From NCBI GenBank assembly GCA_018303315.1, contig JAGVYJ010000035.1, positions 1 through 17,740 of the forward strand: a stretch of 17,740 nucleotides of DNA. The letters are read 5' to 3'. The position numbers and the translations under genes were made by a program. Below the pieces are notes generated by a model that saw nothing but the letters and a program-made list of their open reading frames with translations, ran no database searches and was not told the DNA's origin. Numbering within the stretch: the stretch's first letter is position 1; every line of letters begins with the position of its first letter. Below, one piece after another: positions 6,831-14,940 of this stretch. The stretch is from Candidatus Woesearchaeota archaeon. Lineage in GTDB: Archaea > Nanobdellota > Nanobdellia > Woesearchaeales > JAGVYJ01.

Positions 6831-6843
6831 CAATATTGAAATA
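6828..6843. promoter_or_regulatory. Palindromic operator-like site, copy 2
   Basis: TTTCAATATTGAAA (6828-6841) is a perfect 14-base palindrome. The 14 bases at 6830-6843 are identical to those at 4482-4495. It lies about 100 bases before the winged-helix-like gene, in AT-rich DNA that also contains the palindrome CACATGTG (6813-6820). It is a candidate for autoregulation. Confidence 0.4.
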
Positions 6844-6901
6844 TAATTATACGAATATTCTAGTATAGCAATTATCACACCCAATATACATTTCCGTCAT
6901 A

Positions 6902-6909
6902 TTTATATA
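6902..6909 (+). promoter_or_regulatory. TATA box for the winged-helix-like gene
   Basis: TTTATATA is the best archaeal TATA match in the window. It ends 23 bases before ATG 6932 and only 17 before ATG 6926, which favours 6932 as the start of a leaderless message. Confidence 0.6.
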
Positions 6910-6931
6910 TTAGTGGGGATATTATATGCGC

Positions 6932-7321
6932 ATGGTAATACTGTTCGATATGTTTAACCTGCCTCAAAACGTGTTTGAGGTCATCTTTGCCACCTCGCAG
7001 CAGCAGATTGTGGCAGGCCTGCTGGTGAGGGAACTCAAGAGGAACAGCAACCAGATGAACAAGCACCAGATGAGCGAATTCGCGACAAGGCTGCATGAAG
7101 GCAAGGTGCAGGCGGTTATAGAAGGCCAGAAAATGCCACTGAGCTACAACAAGCGCCAGTTCTATGACCGCATCCTCACGCCTATGAAGAGCATGGGCCT
7201 TATAGAATACGACCTGTACAGGAAGACATACAAGCTGAGCCCGAATTTCAGCGACGCCCTGAAGGAGATTTCACAGATATGGCTCACTGAGCTCAATACC
7301 CAACTAAAAAACCCCCCCTAA
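6932..7321 (+). CDS. Small winged-helix-like protein, possible regulator
   Basis: The product has 129 residues from ATG 6932 (131 from ATG 6926). The first 65 residues appear helical, with VFEVIFATSQQQIVAGLLVRE resembling a helix-turn-helix lead. The segment KRQFYDRILTPMKSMGLIEY followed by DLYRKTYKLSPNFSDAL (about residues 75-112) has the pattern of a winged helix: recognition helix, then a beta-hairpin wing ending in KLS. That is typical of small archaeal DNA-binding proteins. I cannot name a family, so DNA binding is an inference. The gene stands alone with a strong TATA box and a palindromic site upstream. It ends in a C7 run, and its stop codon merges into the inverted repeat at 7321-7389. 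Confidence 0.7.
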   Translation: MVILFDMFNLPQNVFEVIFATSQQQIVAGLLVRELKRNSNQMNKHQMSEFATRLHEGKVQAVIEGQKMPLSYNKRQFYDRILTPMKSMGLIEYDLYRKTYKLSPNFSDALKEISQIWLTELNTQLKNPP

Positions 7322-7389
7322 AAAAAATGAAGGCTCCTGCAACGTAGTTCTTGTCCAGCCACACGCCAAAACGGAGCCTTCGTTTTTTT
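7321..7389 (+). terminator. 17-bp inverted repeat with A7/T7 ends, probable terminator
   Basis: A7 followed by TGAAGGCTCC (7321-7337) is complementary to GGAGCCTTCG followed by T7 (7373-7389). The 17-bp stem has one T-G wobble and a 35-base loop. It starts at the last base of the preceding stop codon. The GC stem followed by a T run would terminate transcription, and symmetry would let it act in both directions. The long unpaired loop is unusual for a simple terminator, so a structured RNA or a short mobile-element remnant is also possible. Confidence 0.5.
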
Positions 7390-7516
7390 CATGCTTATTT
7401 CCGCCATTCACCACCTTGGGAAAAAGAGGCGACCAGCAACTGGCTGGCCCTTAATCAGTAAAGCGAAACAAGGAAAACCACCAAACGAGTGGCTGGAAAT
7501 AAGATGACCTCACAAC

Positions 7517-7537
7517 GGGCAGGCCATGTGCCTGCCC
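7517..7537 (+). promoter_or_regulatory. GC-rich hairpin abutting the dacZ start
   Basis: GGGCAGGC (7517-7524) and GCCTGCCC (7530-7537) form a perfect 8-bp stem with a 5-base loop, ending four bases before ATG 7542. There is no ribosome-binding sequence and no TATA box at the usual distance. The hairpin could control translation from 7542, or it could lie in the leader of a start further downstream. Confidence 0.4.
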
Positions 7538-7541
7538 ACTC

Positions 7542-8744
7542 ATGATGACAGCACAGATAAAAAAGGCAGCCACGTTCCTGCGGGGAAGGAAACTGACTGA
7601 CCAGGAGCGAAACAGCGTAATCCCTGGCTATGTCTGGGAGGGAATAAGGAACCAGACTACTCAGCAGAAGAATCTCAGGACATACATGAAAAAAGAGGAA
7701 TTTTACAATCCTTATGAGCAAAAAAGCGTTATGGCTATAAGCATGCAGCCTGAAATGAAGAGGGCTGAAAGTGATTTTTCTGTGCAGGAGGTATTGCCGG
7801 CCATGACTATAAGCCGGAGGATACAGAGCATGTCACAGCTGGCGAAAACAGCAGGCATAATACACGATACGCAAATTGCCGGCCATCAGGAAGCAAAGAA
7901 GAGCAGCATAGAGGACATTATCGGAATGGCTGCTGCAAATATTGCCAGGGACATCCAGGCTAACTGCATTGTCAGCCTTGAGAAATCCAGCAAGGACACT
8001 GACGACCTTTCATTGCTGGCTGTTAAAGTTGCCATCTTCAAGCAGCTCCAAGACAGGAAAGACTACAAAAAATACGAATACCAGACTACCCTGTCCAAGC
8101 AGGCCAATGGTTCCATCATCCCAATAAAAGACCTCCTGATGGAATCCGTAAACAAGCAGTACATTGAAAAAAATGACCGTGTGGTGTGCGTTGCCGACGG
8201 CAGTCTCGGCACCGGCTACAACGGCCTCATGTTCATTTTCGATGTTGACAAGATATTCTTCAACATATCCACGCATCATCTTACTGAAAATGTGAAGACC
8301 GATGTATTGGAGGCGACAATCAACATCGCCCTCGAGCTTGGAACCGAAGGAAGGGAAGGCAGGAAGGTCGGGACAGCATTCATTGTCGGCAAGAAGGAAA
8401 ACATACTCAAGCATACAAGGCAGCTCGTGATAAACCCCTTTGCAGGCACTGATGAAAAGGAGCGCAACATCACAGATCCCAGGCTGAAGGAAACAGTAAA
8501 GGGATTTTCCCAGCTTGATGGAGCCTTTATTGTGAATGACGACGGCTGCATTGTGACAGCAGGCACGCACCTGAATCTCGACCTCAGCGAGATTGAGCTC
8601 CCAAGCCTTGCGGGTTTCGGCACGAGGCACAGGTATGCGGCAGCCATAACCAAGGTGACTGATGCAATAGCAGTTGTTGTTTCTGAGACAGGCGGCATTG
8701 TGCGCATATTCAAGAATGGGAAAATAGTTCTCAGGCTGCCTTAA
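7542..8744 (+). CDS. dacZ: Diadenylate cyclase, DacZ-type
   Basis: This enzyme makes the second messenger c-di-AMP from two ATP. The C-terminal half is a DAC (DisA_N) domain with both hallmark motifs: DGA (residues 326-328 in LDGAFIVNDDG) and RHR (362-364 in GFGTRHRYAA). Residues about 121-215 (SIEDIIGMAAANIARDIQANCIVSL onward) resemble the pyruvate kinase C-terminal-like domain found at the N-terminus of archaeal DacZ. No membrane segment is seen, so it should be soluble, unlike bacterial CdaA. The 400-residue length includes about 63 extra N-terminal residues. ATG 7731 gives 337 residues and has TTTTACAA ending 23 bases upstream, so it is a credible alternative start. A four-CBS protein follows on the same strand, 65 bases downstream. 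Confidence 0.9.
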   Translation: MMTAQIKKAATFLRGRKLTDQERNSVIPGYVWEGIRNQTTQQKNLRTYMKKEEFYNPYEQKSVMAISMQPEMKRAESDFSVQEVLPAMTISRRIQSMSQLAKTAGIIHDTQIAGHQEAKKSSIEDIIGMAAANIARDIQANCIVSLEKSSKDTDDLSLLAVKVAIFKQLQDRKDYKKYEYQTTLSKQANGSIIPIKDLLMESVNKQYIEKNDRVVCVADGSLGTGYNGLMFIFDVDKIFFNISTHHLTENVKTDVLEATINIALELGTEGREGRKVGTAFIVGKKENILKHTRQLVINPFAGTDEKERNITDPRLKETVKGFSQLDGAFIVNDDGCIVTAGTHLNLDLSEIELPSLAGFGTRHRYAAAITKVTDAIAVVVSETGGIVRIFKNGKIVLRLP

Positions 8745-8768
8745 GGCCCAGCAAATGTGTGAACAAAG

Positions 8769-8776
8769 TTTAAATA
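8769..8776 (+). promoter_or_regulatory. TATA box for the CBS-domain gene
   Basis: TTTAAATA ends 34 bases before ATG 8810, implying a leader of about ten bases. The gene may therefore have its own promoter despite following dacZ closely. Confidence 0.4.
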
Positions 8777-8809
8777 GTCGTATTGCCTATCTTGTGTGGG
8801 TGTGTTTGT

Positions 8810-9655
8810 ATGGATGTAGACAACGTGCAGTCTGAATTTCGTGTAATTCTTGAAAAGCCTGTAAGTGAATTCATGACAGAGAAGGTCATAACCATCGGGA
8901 GTGATGCCTCATTCATTGATGCTGTAAGAAAGATGATAGGCAGCAATGTGGCAGGCCTTGTTGTGGCTGACAACTCCAGGCCCATTGGCATGTTCACTGA
9001 GCAGGATATCCTTGCCAAGGCACCTCTGAATATGACAGAAGCCAGGCAGCTGGCAGTCAGGCATCTTATGGGGAAGCAGCTTGTCAGCGTCCGGCCTGAT
9101 GACAATCTTTATTACGCAATCGATTTGATGATGGAAAACAGGGTAAGGAAGGTCCCTGTGGTGATGGGAAACTCTCTGAAGGGAATAATCACCCAGACAG
9201 ATGTTGTGAATGCCCTTGACGTCTTTGGGGGCCATTCGGAAGAGGCATTTGCCCAGGCGGGCAGGGTTTGCGACGTAATGACTGATACACTGGTAACGGC
9301 AAAGGCGGACGACACCCTGGAGTATATGCGCCAGAGCATGGCAGAGCATGACGTAGGGAGCGTGCTTATTGTGAACGGCCAAAAGCTTATCGGAATTTTC
9401 ACTGAGCATGATTTCGCAAAACTCATGGCCAATCCATTTGAAGGCATTGCCCATGTTGAGGCCGGCAAGGTCATGAGCAGCCCGGTTGAGATGATTCCGC
9501 ACGACATGAACGTCTTCGCCGCCAATCAGCTTATGTTTGACAGAAAATTCAGGCGCTTCCCGGTGCTGAAAGGAAACAATCTTGCAGGCATAGTCACCCA
9601 GAGTGACCTCGCAAAAGCCATGTTCAGATTTCTAAAGCTGAAAATCAGGAATTAA
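8810..9655 (+). CDS. Four-CBS-domain protein, possible nucleotide sensor
   Basis: CBS domains pair into Bateman modules that bind adenine nucleotides and similar ligands. The 281-residue product consists almost entirely of four repeats, at about residues 17-72, 83-141, 155-207 and 220-275. Each has the typical V-x-D-VM or FMT opening, an A-x-x-M-x-x-x-x-x-x-x-VV core and a G-I-(I/F/V)-T-(E/Q)-x-D-(I/V/F/L) end, as in [30 protein letters not shown] and [10 protein letters not shown]. No enzyme or DNA-binding domain is attached. TTG 8783 is in frame, but ATG 8810 is closer to the first repeat and better placed after the TATA box. Its place after dacZ suggests that it could sense c-di-AMP or ATP; that is inference only. 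Confidence 0.88.
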
Positions 9656-9662
9656 CAAATAA

Positions 9663-9670
9663 TTTTAAAA
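9663..9670 (+). promoter_or_regulatory. TATA-like box for glyS
   Basis: TTTTAAAA ends 24 bases before the glyS ATG at 9694. It fits a leaderless promoter for the glyS-alaS pair. Confidence 0.45.
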
Positions 9671-9693
9671 ACAGGCAGGCTGCTCAAGCTTTC

Positions 9694-11151
9694 ATGGAAG
9701 GCAATGACATATTCAAGGATGAACTGGCGAGATACATCCAGGAAAAGGGCTTCATATGGGGTCCTGAACCAGAGCTCTATGGAGGCTCGGCGGGCTTCTA
9801 CACCTATGGCCCCCTTGGAAAGCTTCTAAAGAACAGGGTTGAGGAGAAAATAAGGGAAGTCTTCACACGGAATGATTACTGGGAAATTGAAGCTCCGACA
9901 ATAATGCCGGCAAAGGTATGGGAAGCCTCAGGGCATCTGAGGGGGTTTACAGATCCGCTGATTGTCTGCAGGAAATGCAAATCTGTCTACAGGGCCGACC
10001 ACCTGGTAGAGGAACTCATGCCCGGGAAGGCCGATACGTCAAAGAATGTCATGCAGCTGATTAAGCAGTATGAACTCAAATGCCCGAAATGCGGGCATGA
10101 CTTCGAGGAGACTGTAAAAGACCACACCCTCATGATGAAGACCACTGTCGGTGTTGATACAGAAGCTTACAACAGGCCTGAGACAGCTACCACAACCTAC
10201 CTCCCGTTCATAAGGTATGCGGATTTCTTCAGGAAGAAAGTCCCGTTCGGGGTATTCCAGATTGGGAAGGCATACAGGAATGAGATATCGCCCAGGCAGC
10301 ACGTACTGAGGATGCGGGAATTCACTCAGGCCGAGGGCCAGCTCTTCATTGTCAAGAAGGACGACTGGGAAAAATTTGATGCAGTGGAATCAGGAAAGAT
10401 TTCCCTGGTGCCCTCCAGTGGAAAGCCGTTAACCTCAACATTCGGGGAGATGCTTGAAAGGAAGCTGGTGAAGAGCAAGGCCTATGCTTGGTCGCTGTGG
10501 ATTGCCTGCCGGCTCTTTGCGTCAATGGGGATTCCCGAATCAAGAATGCGCCTGAGGGAGCACGGCCCTGAGGAGAAGGCATTTTACGCCGCAGAGGCCT
10601 GGGACCTGGAAGTGGAGTTCAACAGCTTTGGCTGGGTTGAATGCTGCGGAATCCACGACAGGACTGATTATGACCTGAAGCAGCATGCGAAGTTTTCAGG
10701 GCAGACTCTTGCGATTAATACAGAGAATGGCAAGCAGGTGCCGCACATCCTCGAGATAGCATTCGGAGTAGACCGGGTGGTCTACGGCCTTCTGGACATT
10801 TATTACGAGAAAAAGGAAAAAGGCCATGGGCTTACAAAACTGAAGATTCCTGAGCACATCGCCCCGGTACAGGCAGCAGTATTGCCACTGGTGAAGAAGC
10901 CTGAGCTGACGAGGATAGCAAGGGCTGTGCAGGCAGGGCTTAAGCACATTATTTCTGTCTATGACGAGACAGGCTCAATCGGCAAGAGGTATCTAAGGCA
11001 GGACGAGATTGGCACCCCATTCTGCATTACCGTGGATTTTGACAGCATAAAGGACAACAGCGTCACTGTGCGTGAGCGGGATACTGCCGCACAAAACAGG
11101 GTAAAGGTGGATGAGGTTGCAGGGGTCCTTGAAGCCCGCATGAAATCCTGA
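9694..11151 (+). CDS. glyS: Glycyl-tRNA synthetase, archaeal/eukaryal dimeric type
   Basis: This class II synthetase attaches glycine to tRNA-Gly. The 485-residue product begins in the catalytic core (GFIWGPEPELYGGSAGFYTYGPLG, about residues 19-42). A zinc ribbon follows, with ligands C92, C95, C130 and C133. Motif 2 is AYRNEISPRQHVLRMREFTQ, and motif 3 is AFGVDRVVYGLLD. The C-terminal anticodon-binding domain includes DEIGTPFCITVDFDS. Archaeal homologues usually have about 570 residues, so this is a compact form that has lost insertions but keeps all active-site motifs. ATG 9694 is supported by a TATA-like box 24 bases upstream. alaS follows after 3 bases, so the two are probably one operon. 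Confidence 0.96.
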   Translation: MEGNDIFKDELARYIQEKGFIWGPEPELYGGSAGFYTYGPLGKLLKNRVEEKIREVFTRNDYWEIEAPTIMPAKVWEASGHLRGFTDPLIVCRKCKSVYRADHLVEELMPGKADTSKNVMQLIKQYELKCPKCGHDFEETVKDHTLMMKTTVGVDTEAYNRPETATTTYLPFIRYADFFRKKVPFGVFQIGKAYRNEISPRQHVLRMREFTQAEGQLFIVKKDDWEKFDAVESGKISLVPSSGKPLTSTFGEMLERKLVKSKAYAWSLWIACRLFASMGIPESRMRLREHGPEEKAFYAAEAWDLEVEFNSFGWVECCGIHDRTDYDLKQHAKFSGQTLAINTENGKQVPHILEIAFGVDRVVYGLLDIYYEKKEKGHGLTKLKIPEHIAPVQAAVLPLVKKPELTRIARAVQAGLKHIISVYDETGSIGKRYLRQDEIGTPFCITVDFDSIKDNSVTVRERDTAAQNRVKVDEVAGVLEARMKS

Positions 11152-11154
11152 GTT

Positions 11155-13596
11155 ATGAAAACAGACAAAGAGATAAAGGCAGAATTCAAGAAAAAGGCCT
11201 CAGAAGAGCCTGATAAGTACTATGCCACTTCAGTGCTGAAATCAGAGGGGTTTTCAAGGAAGAAATGCTCAAGCTGCGGCAAGCACTTCTGGAGCACAGG
11301 CGACTCCGGCAAATGCGGCGACCCTTCATGTTCCGGCGGATTCAGGTTCATTGGAAGCTCGCCTGCAAAGAAGCAGCTTGATTACATCCAGCTCTGGAAT
11401 GAGTTCTCCAGGCTTTTCAGCAAGCTCGGCTACACACCGATAGACAGGTATCCGGTTGCGGCACGATGGCGTCAGGACACGGATTTCGTCCAGGCGAGCA
11501 TTTATGATTTCCAGCCGCATGTGGTGTCCGGAGAGGTCGAGGCGCCTGCAAATCCCCTTGTTGTGCCGCAGTTCTGCCTCAGGTTTAACGATATCGACAA
11601 TGTGGGAATAACAGGAAGCCATTACACCGGCTTTGTCATGATAGGCCAGCATGCCTTCATGCCTCCTGAAAAATGGAGGCAGGATGACTATTTCAGGGAC
11701 ATTCATTCATGGCTGAGCGACGGCCTCGGCCTTCCCAATGATGAGATAACTTTCCACGAGGACGCATGGGCAGGCGGGGGCAATTTCGGGCCATGCATGG
11801 AATTCTTTTCCCGGGGTCTTGAGCTGGGCAACCAGGTCTATATGTCCTACGAGAATACCCCGTCCGGCTACAAAGAACTTAGGCTCAAAGTGCTTGACAT
11901 GGGGATGGGCCTTAAGACTAACAGCGCGCTTTTACAAAAATTCCTCCCCTATGCATCATACCTTAATGTTGACGAGGTGAAGAACATAGACAGGGAATGG
12001 GAGCAAGTTGCTGATAAGCTAAGCGTCAATGTTGCCTGGCTGCGGGAGACAATAGAGCCCTTTGCTGCATTGGCCTCCATTGGCGAGCATTCACGAACCA
12101 TGCTTGTGGCTTTTTCAGACGGGGTTCTTCCCAGCAATGTGGGCGGCGGCTACAACCTGAGGACGCTCGTAAGGAGGGTGCTCAGCCTCATTGAAAAGTA
12201 CGGGTGGCAGATAAGCCTTCATGATGTTTTCAGGTGGCATGCTGCTTACCTCAAGCCCATATTCCCGGAACTTTCTGAAAATTTGGATGACGCAGGAAAG
12301 ATAATTGACGTGGAAATCAGGAAGTACAGGGAGCAGAAGGGCCGGGCCAGGAAGACGCTTCTCAGGGAATTCACCCTGCCTTTCTGGTCGATGAGGAAGG
12401 CTTCTAGGAAGCAGGATGAGCTCACTACAGCAAGGCTTATCCACTTGTATGATGCCCAGGGAATTCTTCCGGAAGTTGTCAGGGAGGAAGCCAGGAAACA
12501 GGGCATAAGCGTTGAGATACCTGAAAACTTCTATGCAAGAGTGTCTGAGAAGCACGAGAAGAACCAGCAGAAGTTTCAGACAGGGAAGGAAAAAACCCTT
12601 GAGCTTGAAGGGATTCCGGCTACCAGGGCCTTGTACTTTGACGATTACAGGCTCGACCACATGAAGGGCAGGGTTCTGAAGATTATTGGCAGGAATGTTA
12701 TTCTCGACCAGACCATTTTCTATCCCACATCAGGAGGGCAGGTGCATGACATGGGGATGCTTGGCGGCAGCAAAGTGGTTGAAGTGTTCAAGCAGGGAAA
12801 TGTCATCGTCCATGTCGTTGATAAACCGGCCTTCAGGGAAGGGGAAAATGTCGACGGAAAAGTGGACAGGGAAAGAAGGATTCAGCTTGCGAGGCACCAC
12901 ACCGCAACCCATATCATCAACGGAGCTGCCAGAAAAGTGCTCGGCAACCACATATGGCAGGCAGGAGCAGCCAAGGATGTTGACAAGGCAAGGCTTGACA
13001 TAACCCATTACGACCAGTTGGCTGGCGAAGAGCTGAAAGAGATTGAGGAGCTTAGCAATAAGATAATCAGGGAAGCAAGGCCTGTAAGAAAAAGCTTTAT
13101 GCCGAGGAATGAGGCTGAGAAAAAATACGGTTTCCAGCTTTACCAGGGCGGCGCGGTTCCGGGGAAGATGATAAGGGTTGTCGATATCAAGGACTGGGAC
13201 GTGGAAGCCTGCGGTGGCACCCATCTTGACAACACTTCCGAGGCAGAGCACATCCATATATTGCGCTCCACGAAAGTGCAGGACGGGGTAATAAGGATTG
13301 AGTTTACCGCAGGAAAAGCGGCAAAAGATGCCATCAAGGGAAAGGATGAATTGGTTGAAGAATTGACCAGATTATTGGCTTGTGAGCCTGAACAGATACC
13401 TGGAAGGATTGAAGAATTGTTTGGTATGTGGAAGCAGGCTGTCAAGAAAAAGAAGAAGATTGAGAGCAAACAGCTGAAGTCAACAAAAAGATTTGACGGC
13501 GATTCTTTGGAAGAAGCCTCAAGAATTCTAAAGACTCAGAAGGAGCACTTGCCGAAGGCTGTTGAGCGTTTTAAGAAAGAGCTGAACATTAATTAA
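11155..13596 (+). CDS. alaS: Alanyl-tRNA synthetase, archaeal type
   Basis: This class II synthetase attaches alanine to tRNA-Ala and hydrolyses mischarged products. The 813-residue product starts with the archaeal N-terminal zinc module (C38, C41, C54, C59). The catalytic domain includes RYPVAARWRQDTDFVQASI and HEDAWAGGGNFGPCMEFF. The editing domain has the zinc ligands HTATH (H582, H586) and CGGTH (C686, H690). About 120 residues follow, mostly charged helix, so the C-terminal C-Ala domain is shorter than in typical archaeal enzymes of about 900 residues. The start lies 3 bases after the glyS stop, with no promoter between them, so the genes are probably cotranscribed. The gene is convergent with nre. 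Confidence 0.96.
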   Translation: MKTDKEIKAEFKKKASEEPDKYYATSVLKSEGFSRKKCSSCGKHFWSTGDSGKCGDPSCSGGFRFIGSSPAKKQLDYIQLWNEFSRLFSKLGYTPIDRYPVAARWRQDTDFVQASIYDFQPHVVSGEVEAPANPLVVPQFCLRFNDIDNVGITGSHYTGFVMIGQHAFMPPEKWRQDDYFRDIHSWLSDGLGLPNDEITFHEDAWAGGGNFGPCMEFFSRGLELGNQVYMSYENTPSGYKELRLKVLDMGMGLKTNSALLQKFLPYASYLNVDEVKNIDREWEQVADKLSVNVAWLRETIEPFAALASIGEHSRTMLVAFSDGVLPSNVGGGYNLRTLVRRVLSLIEKYGWQISLHDVFRWHAAYLKPIFPELSENLDDAGKIIDVEIRKYREQKGRARKTLLREFTLPFWSMRKASRKQDELTTARLIHLYDAQGILPEVVREEARKQGISVEIPENFYARVSEKHEKNQQKFQTGKEKTLELEGIPATRALYFDDYRLDHMKGRVLKIIGRNVILDQTIFYPTSGGQVHDMGMLGGSKVVEVFKQGNVIVHVVDKPAFREGENVDGKVDRERRIQLARHHTATHIINGAARKVLGNHIWQAGAAKDVDKARLDITHYDQLAGEELKEIEELSNKIIREARPVRKSFMPRNEAEKKYGFQLYQGGAVPGKMIRVVDIKDWDVEACGGTHLDNTSEAEHIHILRSTKVQDGVIRIEFTAGKAAKDAIKGKDELVEELTRLLACEPEQIPGRIEELFGMWKQAVKKKKKIESKQLKSTKRFDGDSLEEASRILKTQKEHLPKAVERFKKELNIN

Positions 13597-13678
13597 TGAA
13601 AATTAATCAAACTGATGCCATTCTTAATGAAGGTTTGTAAAGCAAGTCAAAACATATCTGCTGGGTTCAATATTCAAT

Positions 13679-14917
13679 TCAGGCAAACTGGGTCAGCCTT
13701 GCCTGTTTGGCTGTGTCTCTCAGAATCTGGCTCCTGAAAAGCAGGTGCTGCAGCGTATACCCGAATTTCTTCCTTGCAAATATCTTTGCATAATTGAGAA
13801 GCAGCTCCTTGGAGCCGAATTCCAGGGGCTTTGACCTGAGGGCCTTCCTCGCGGCCTCCCTGACAACCCAAACCCCCAGAGGGGTTGTGTACTCGGATGT
13901 TACGAACCGTATCACAAGCACAGATGCCTGCCTCTTGAATCTTTTCAGGTACTCAAGGACTGCAAGCCTTGCAGCATAATAGCCGCCGCCGCAGTTCTCA
14001 GCATAGCTTTTCCTGCCCTCGAAAGGTTCCCAGTCTGTCATGAAGTCAGGCACCTCATGCTCAGGCATTGGCGTGTCAGGAGCCCAGGTCTCCATCAGCT
14101 CGAAGCTCCAGCTTCCCGGGAAGGCCAGCACCAGGAAGTAGTTCCCCAGGTAGCCATCGTAATAGGCTGTGTATCCAAGCTCGTTATTGTGCTTAATCGA
14201 GTCAATTATTTTCTTTGCTATGATATCATCTGTTGCGGTTATGCTCCATCTGGTGGGCACCAGCTTCCTGTTCTTCCCAAGGCCAATGCCTCCGACGGAC
14301 AGCAGCCTTGAGAGGAAATTCTCATCAAAGCCCTTGCCGGACAGATAATTGACTGCTTCTCCTGCGAGCAGGTCCTTGTCGGAAACAACCTTCTCGACCT
14401 TGGCAGGGATGTGCGGGTTGGATGTCAGCCTGATGCTCCTGAGATTTGCATACGGCCCCATCGGGGCAGCATAGGAGTCAAAATGGGCGCTGAATACAGG
14501 GAGCTTCTCCAGCTGCACATCTATGTGCACTGGCCTGTCTGCCATGCCGGCTGCCTGGCTTGCCTCGATAAGCCTGCTCATTGGCTGCCTGGCATCCGCC
14601 TTCAGCCTGGAATTGATGAGCGAAGACCTGAATTCCACAATCCTGGGTATCTGGTATTCATGCTCAGCCCAGAACTTGGGCGCGTCGAATTCCCATACAT
14701 TGTCTGCCTGCCCGGCAGGGCTCAGCACCCCCACGTTTATATTCGGGTAGCCATACCTGCCTATGAACGGCGCCGGGCTTGAGCCTGTGAACTCCTGCCT
14801 GTTCAGCGACTGCTTTACCTTGAATGATATTTCCTGCCTGAAATGCACCGGGCAGTAATTCCTGCCCAGCCTGACGTCTAGCTCATTGCACCTGCATGTA
14901 ACCGGCTGGAGCTTCAT
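13679..14917 (-). CDS. Nre-family DNA repair protein
   Basis: Nre proteins are archaeal repair factors that act with PCNA. The 412-residue product has an N-terminal Cys cluster (C8, C10, C22, H25) that may bind zinc. The family block GSSPAPFIGRYGYPNINVGV follows, and later NYFLVLAFPGSWSFELMETW. The last eight residues, QARLTQFA, fit a PCNA-interacting (PIP) box, Q-x-x-L-x-x-F, as known for NreA. ATG 14917 has a TATA-like box 24 bases upstream, inside the end of argF. So although it follows argG-argH-argF closely (25-base gap), it can have its own promoter. Its base composition matches the core genes and not the arg block. Confidence 0.88.
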   Translation of the reverse strand: MKLQPVTCRCNELDVRLGRNYCPVHFRQEISFKVKQSLNRQEFTGSSPAPFIGRYGYPNINVGVLSPAGQADNVWEFDAPKFWAEHEYQIPRIVEFRSSLINSRLKADARQPMSRLIEASQAAGMADRPVHIDVQLEKLPVFSAHFDSYAAPMGPYANLRSIRLTSNPHIPAKVEKVVSDKDLLAGEAVNYLSGKGFDENFLSRLLSVGGIGLGKNRKLVPTRWSITATDDIIAKKIIDSIKHNNELGYTAYYDGYLGNYFLVLAFPGSWSFELMETWAPDTPMPEHEVPDFMTDWEPFEGRKSYAENCGGGYYAARLAVLEYLKRFKRQASVLVIRFVTSEYTTPLGVWVVREAARKALRSKPLEFGSKELLLNYAKIFARKKFGYTLQHLLFRSQILRDTAKQARLTQFA

Positions 14918-14940
14918 GCCTGAAGTGAGGAAAACAACAG

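Noticed and set aside
7542..7548. ATGATGA as a box C motif at the dacZ start
   Set aside because: It is simply two start-like ATG codons. No matching box D with guide spacing is seen.
8010..8630. Long open frame on the minus strand inside dacZ (206 codons)
   Set aside because: It is antisense to the DAC domain, has no family motifs, and mirrors the codon bias of dacZ.
13597..13678. Possible gene or element between alaS and nre
   Set aside because: Only 81 AT-rich bases between convergent genes. TTCAATATT at 13665-13673 resembles part of the palindromic site but lacks the second half.
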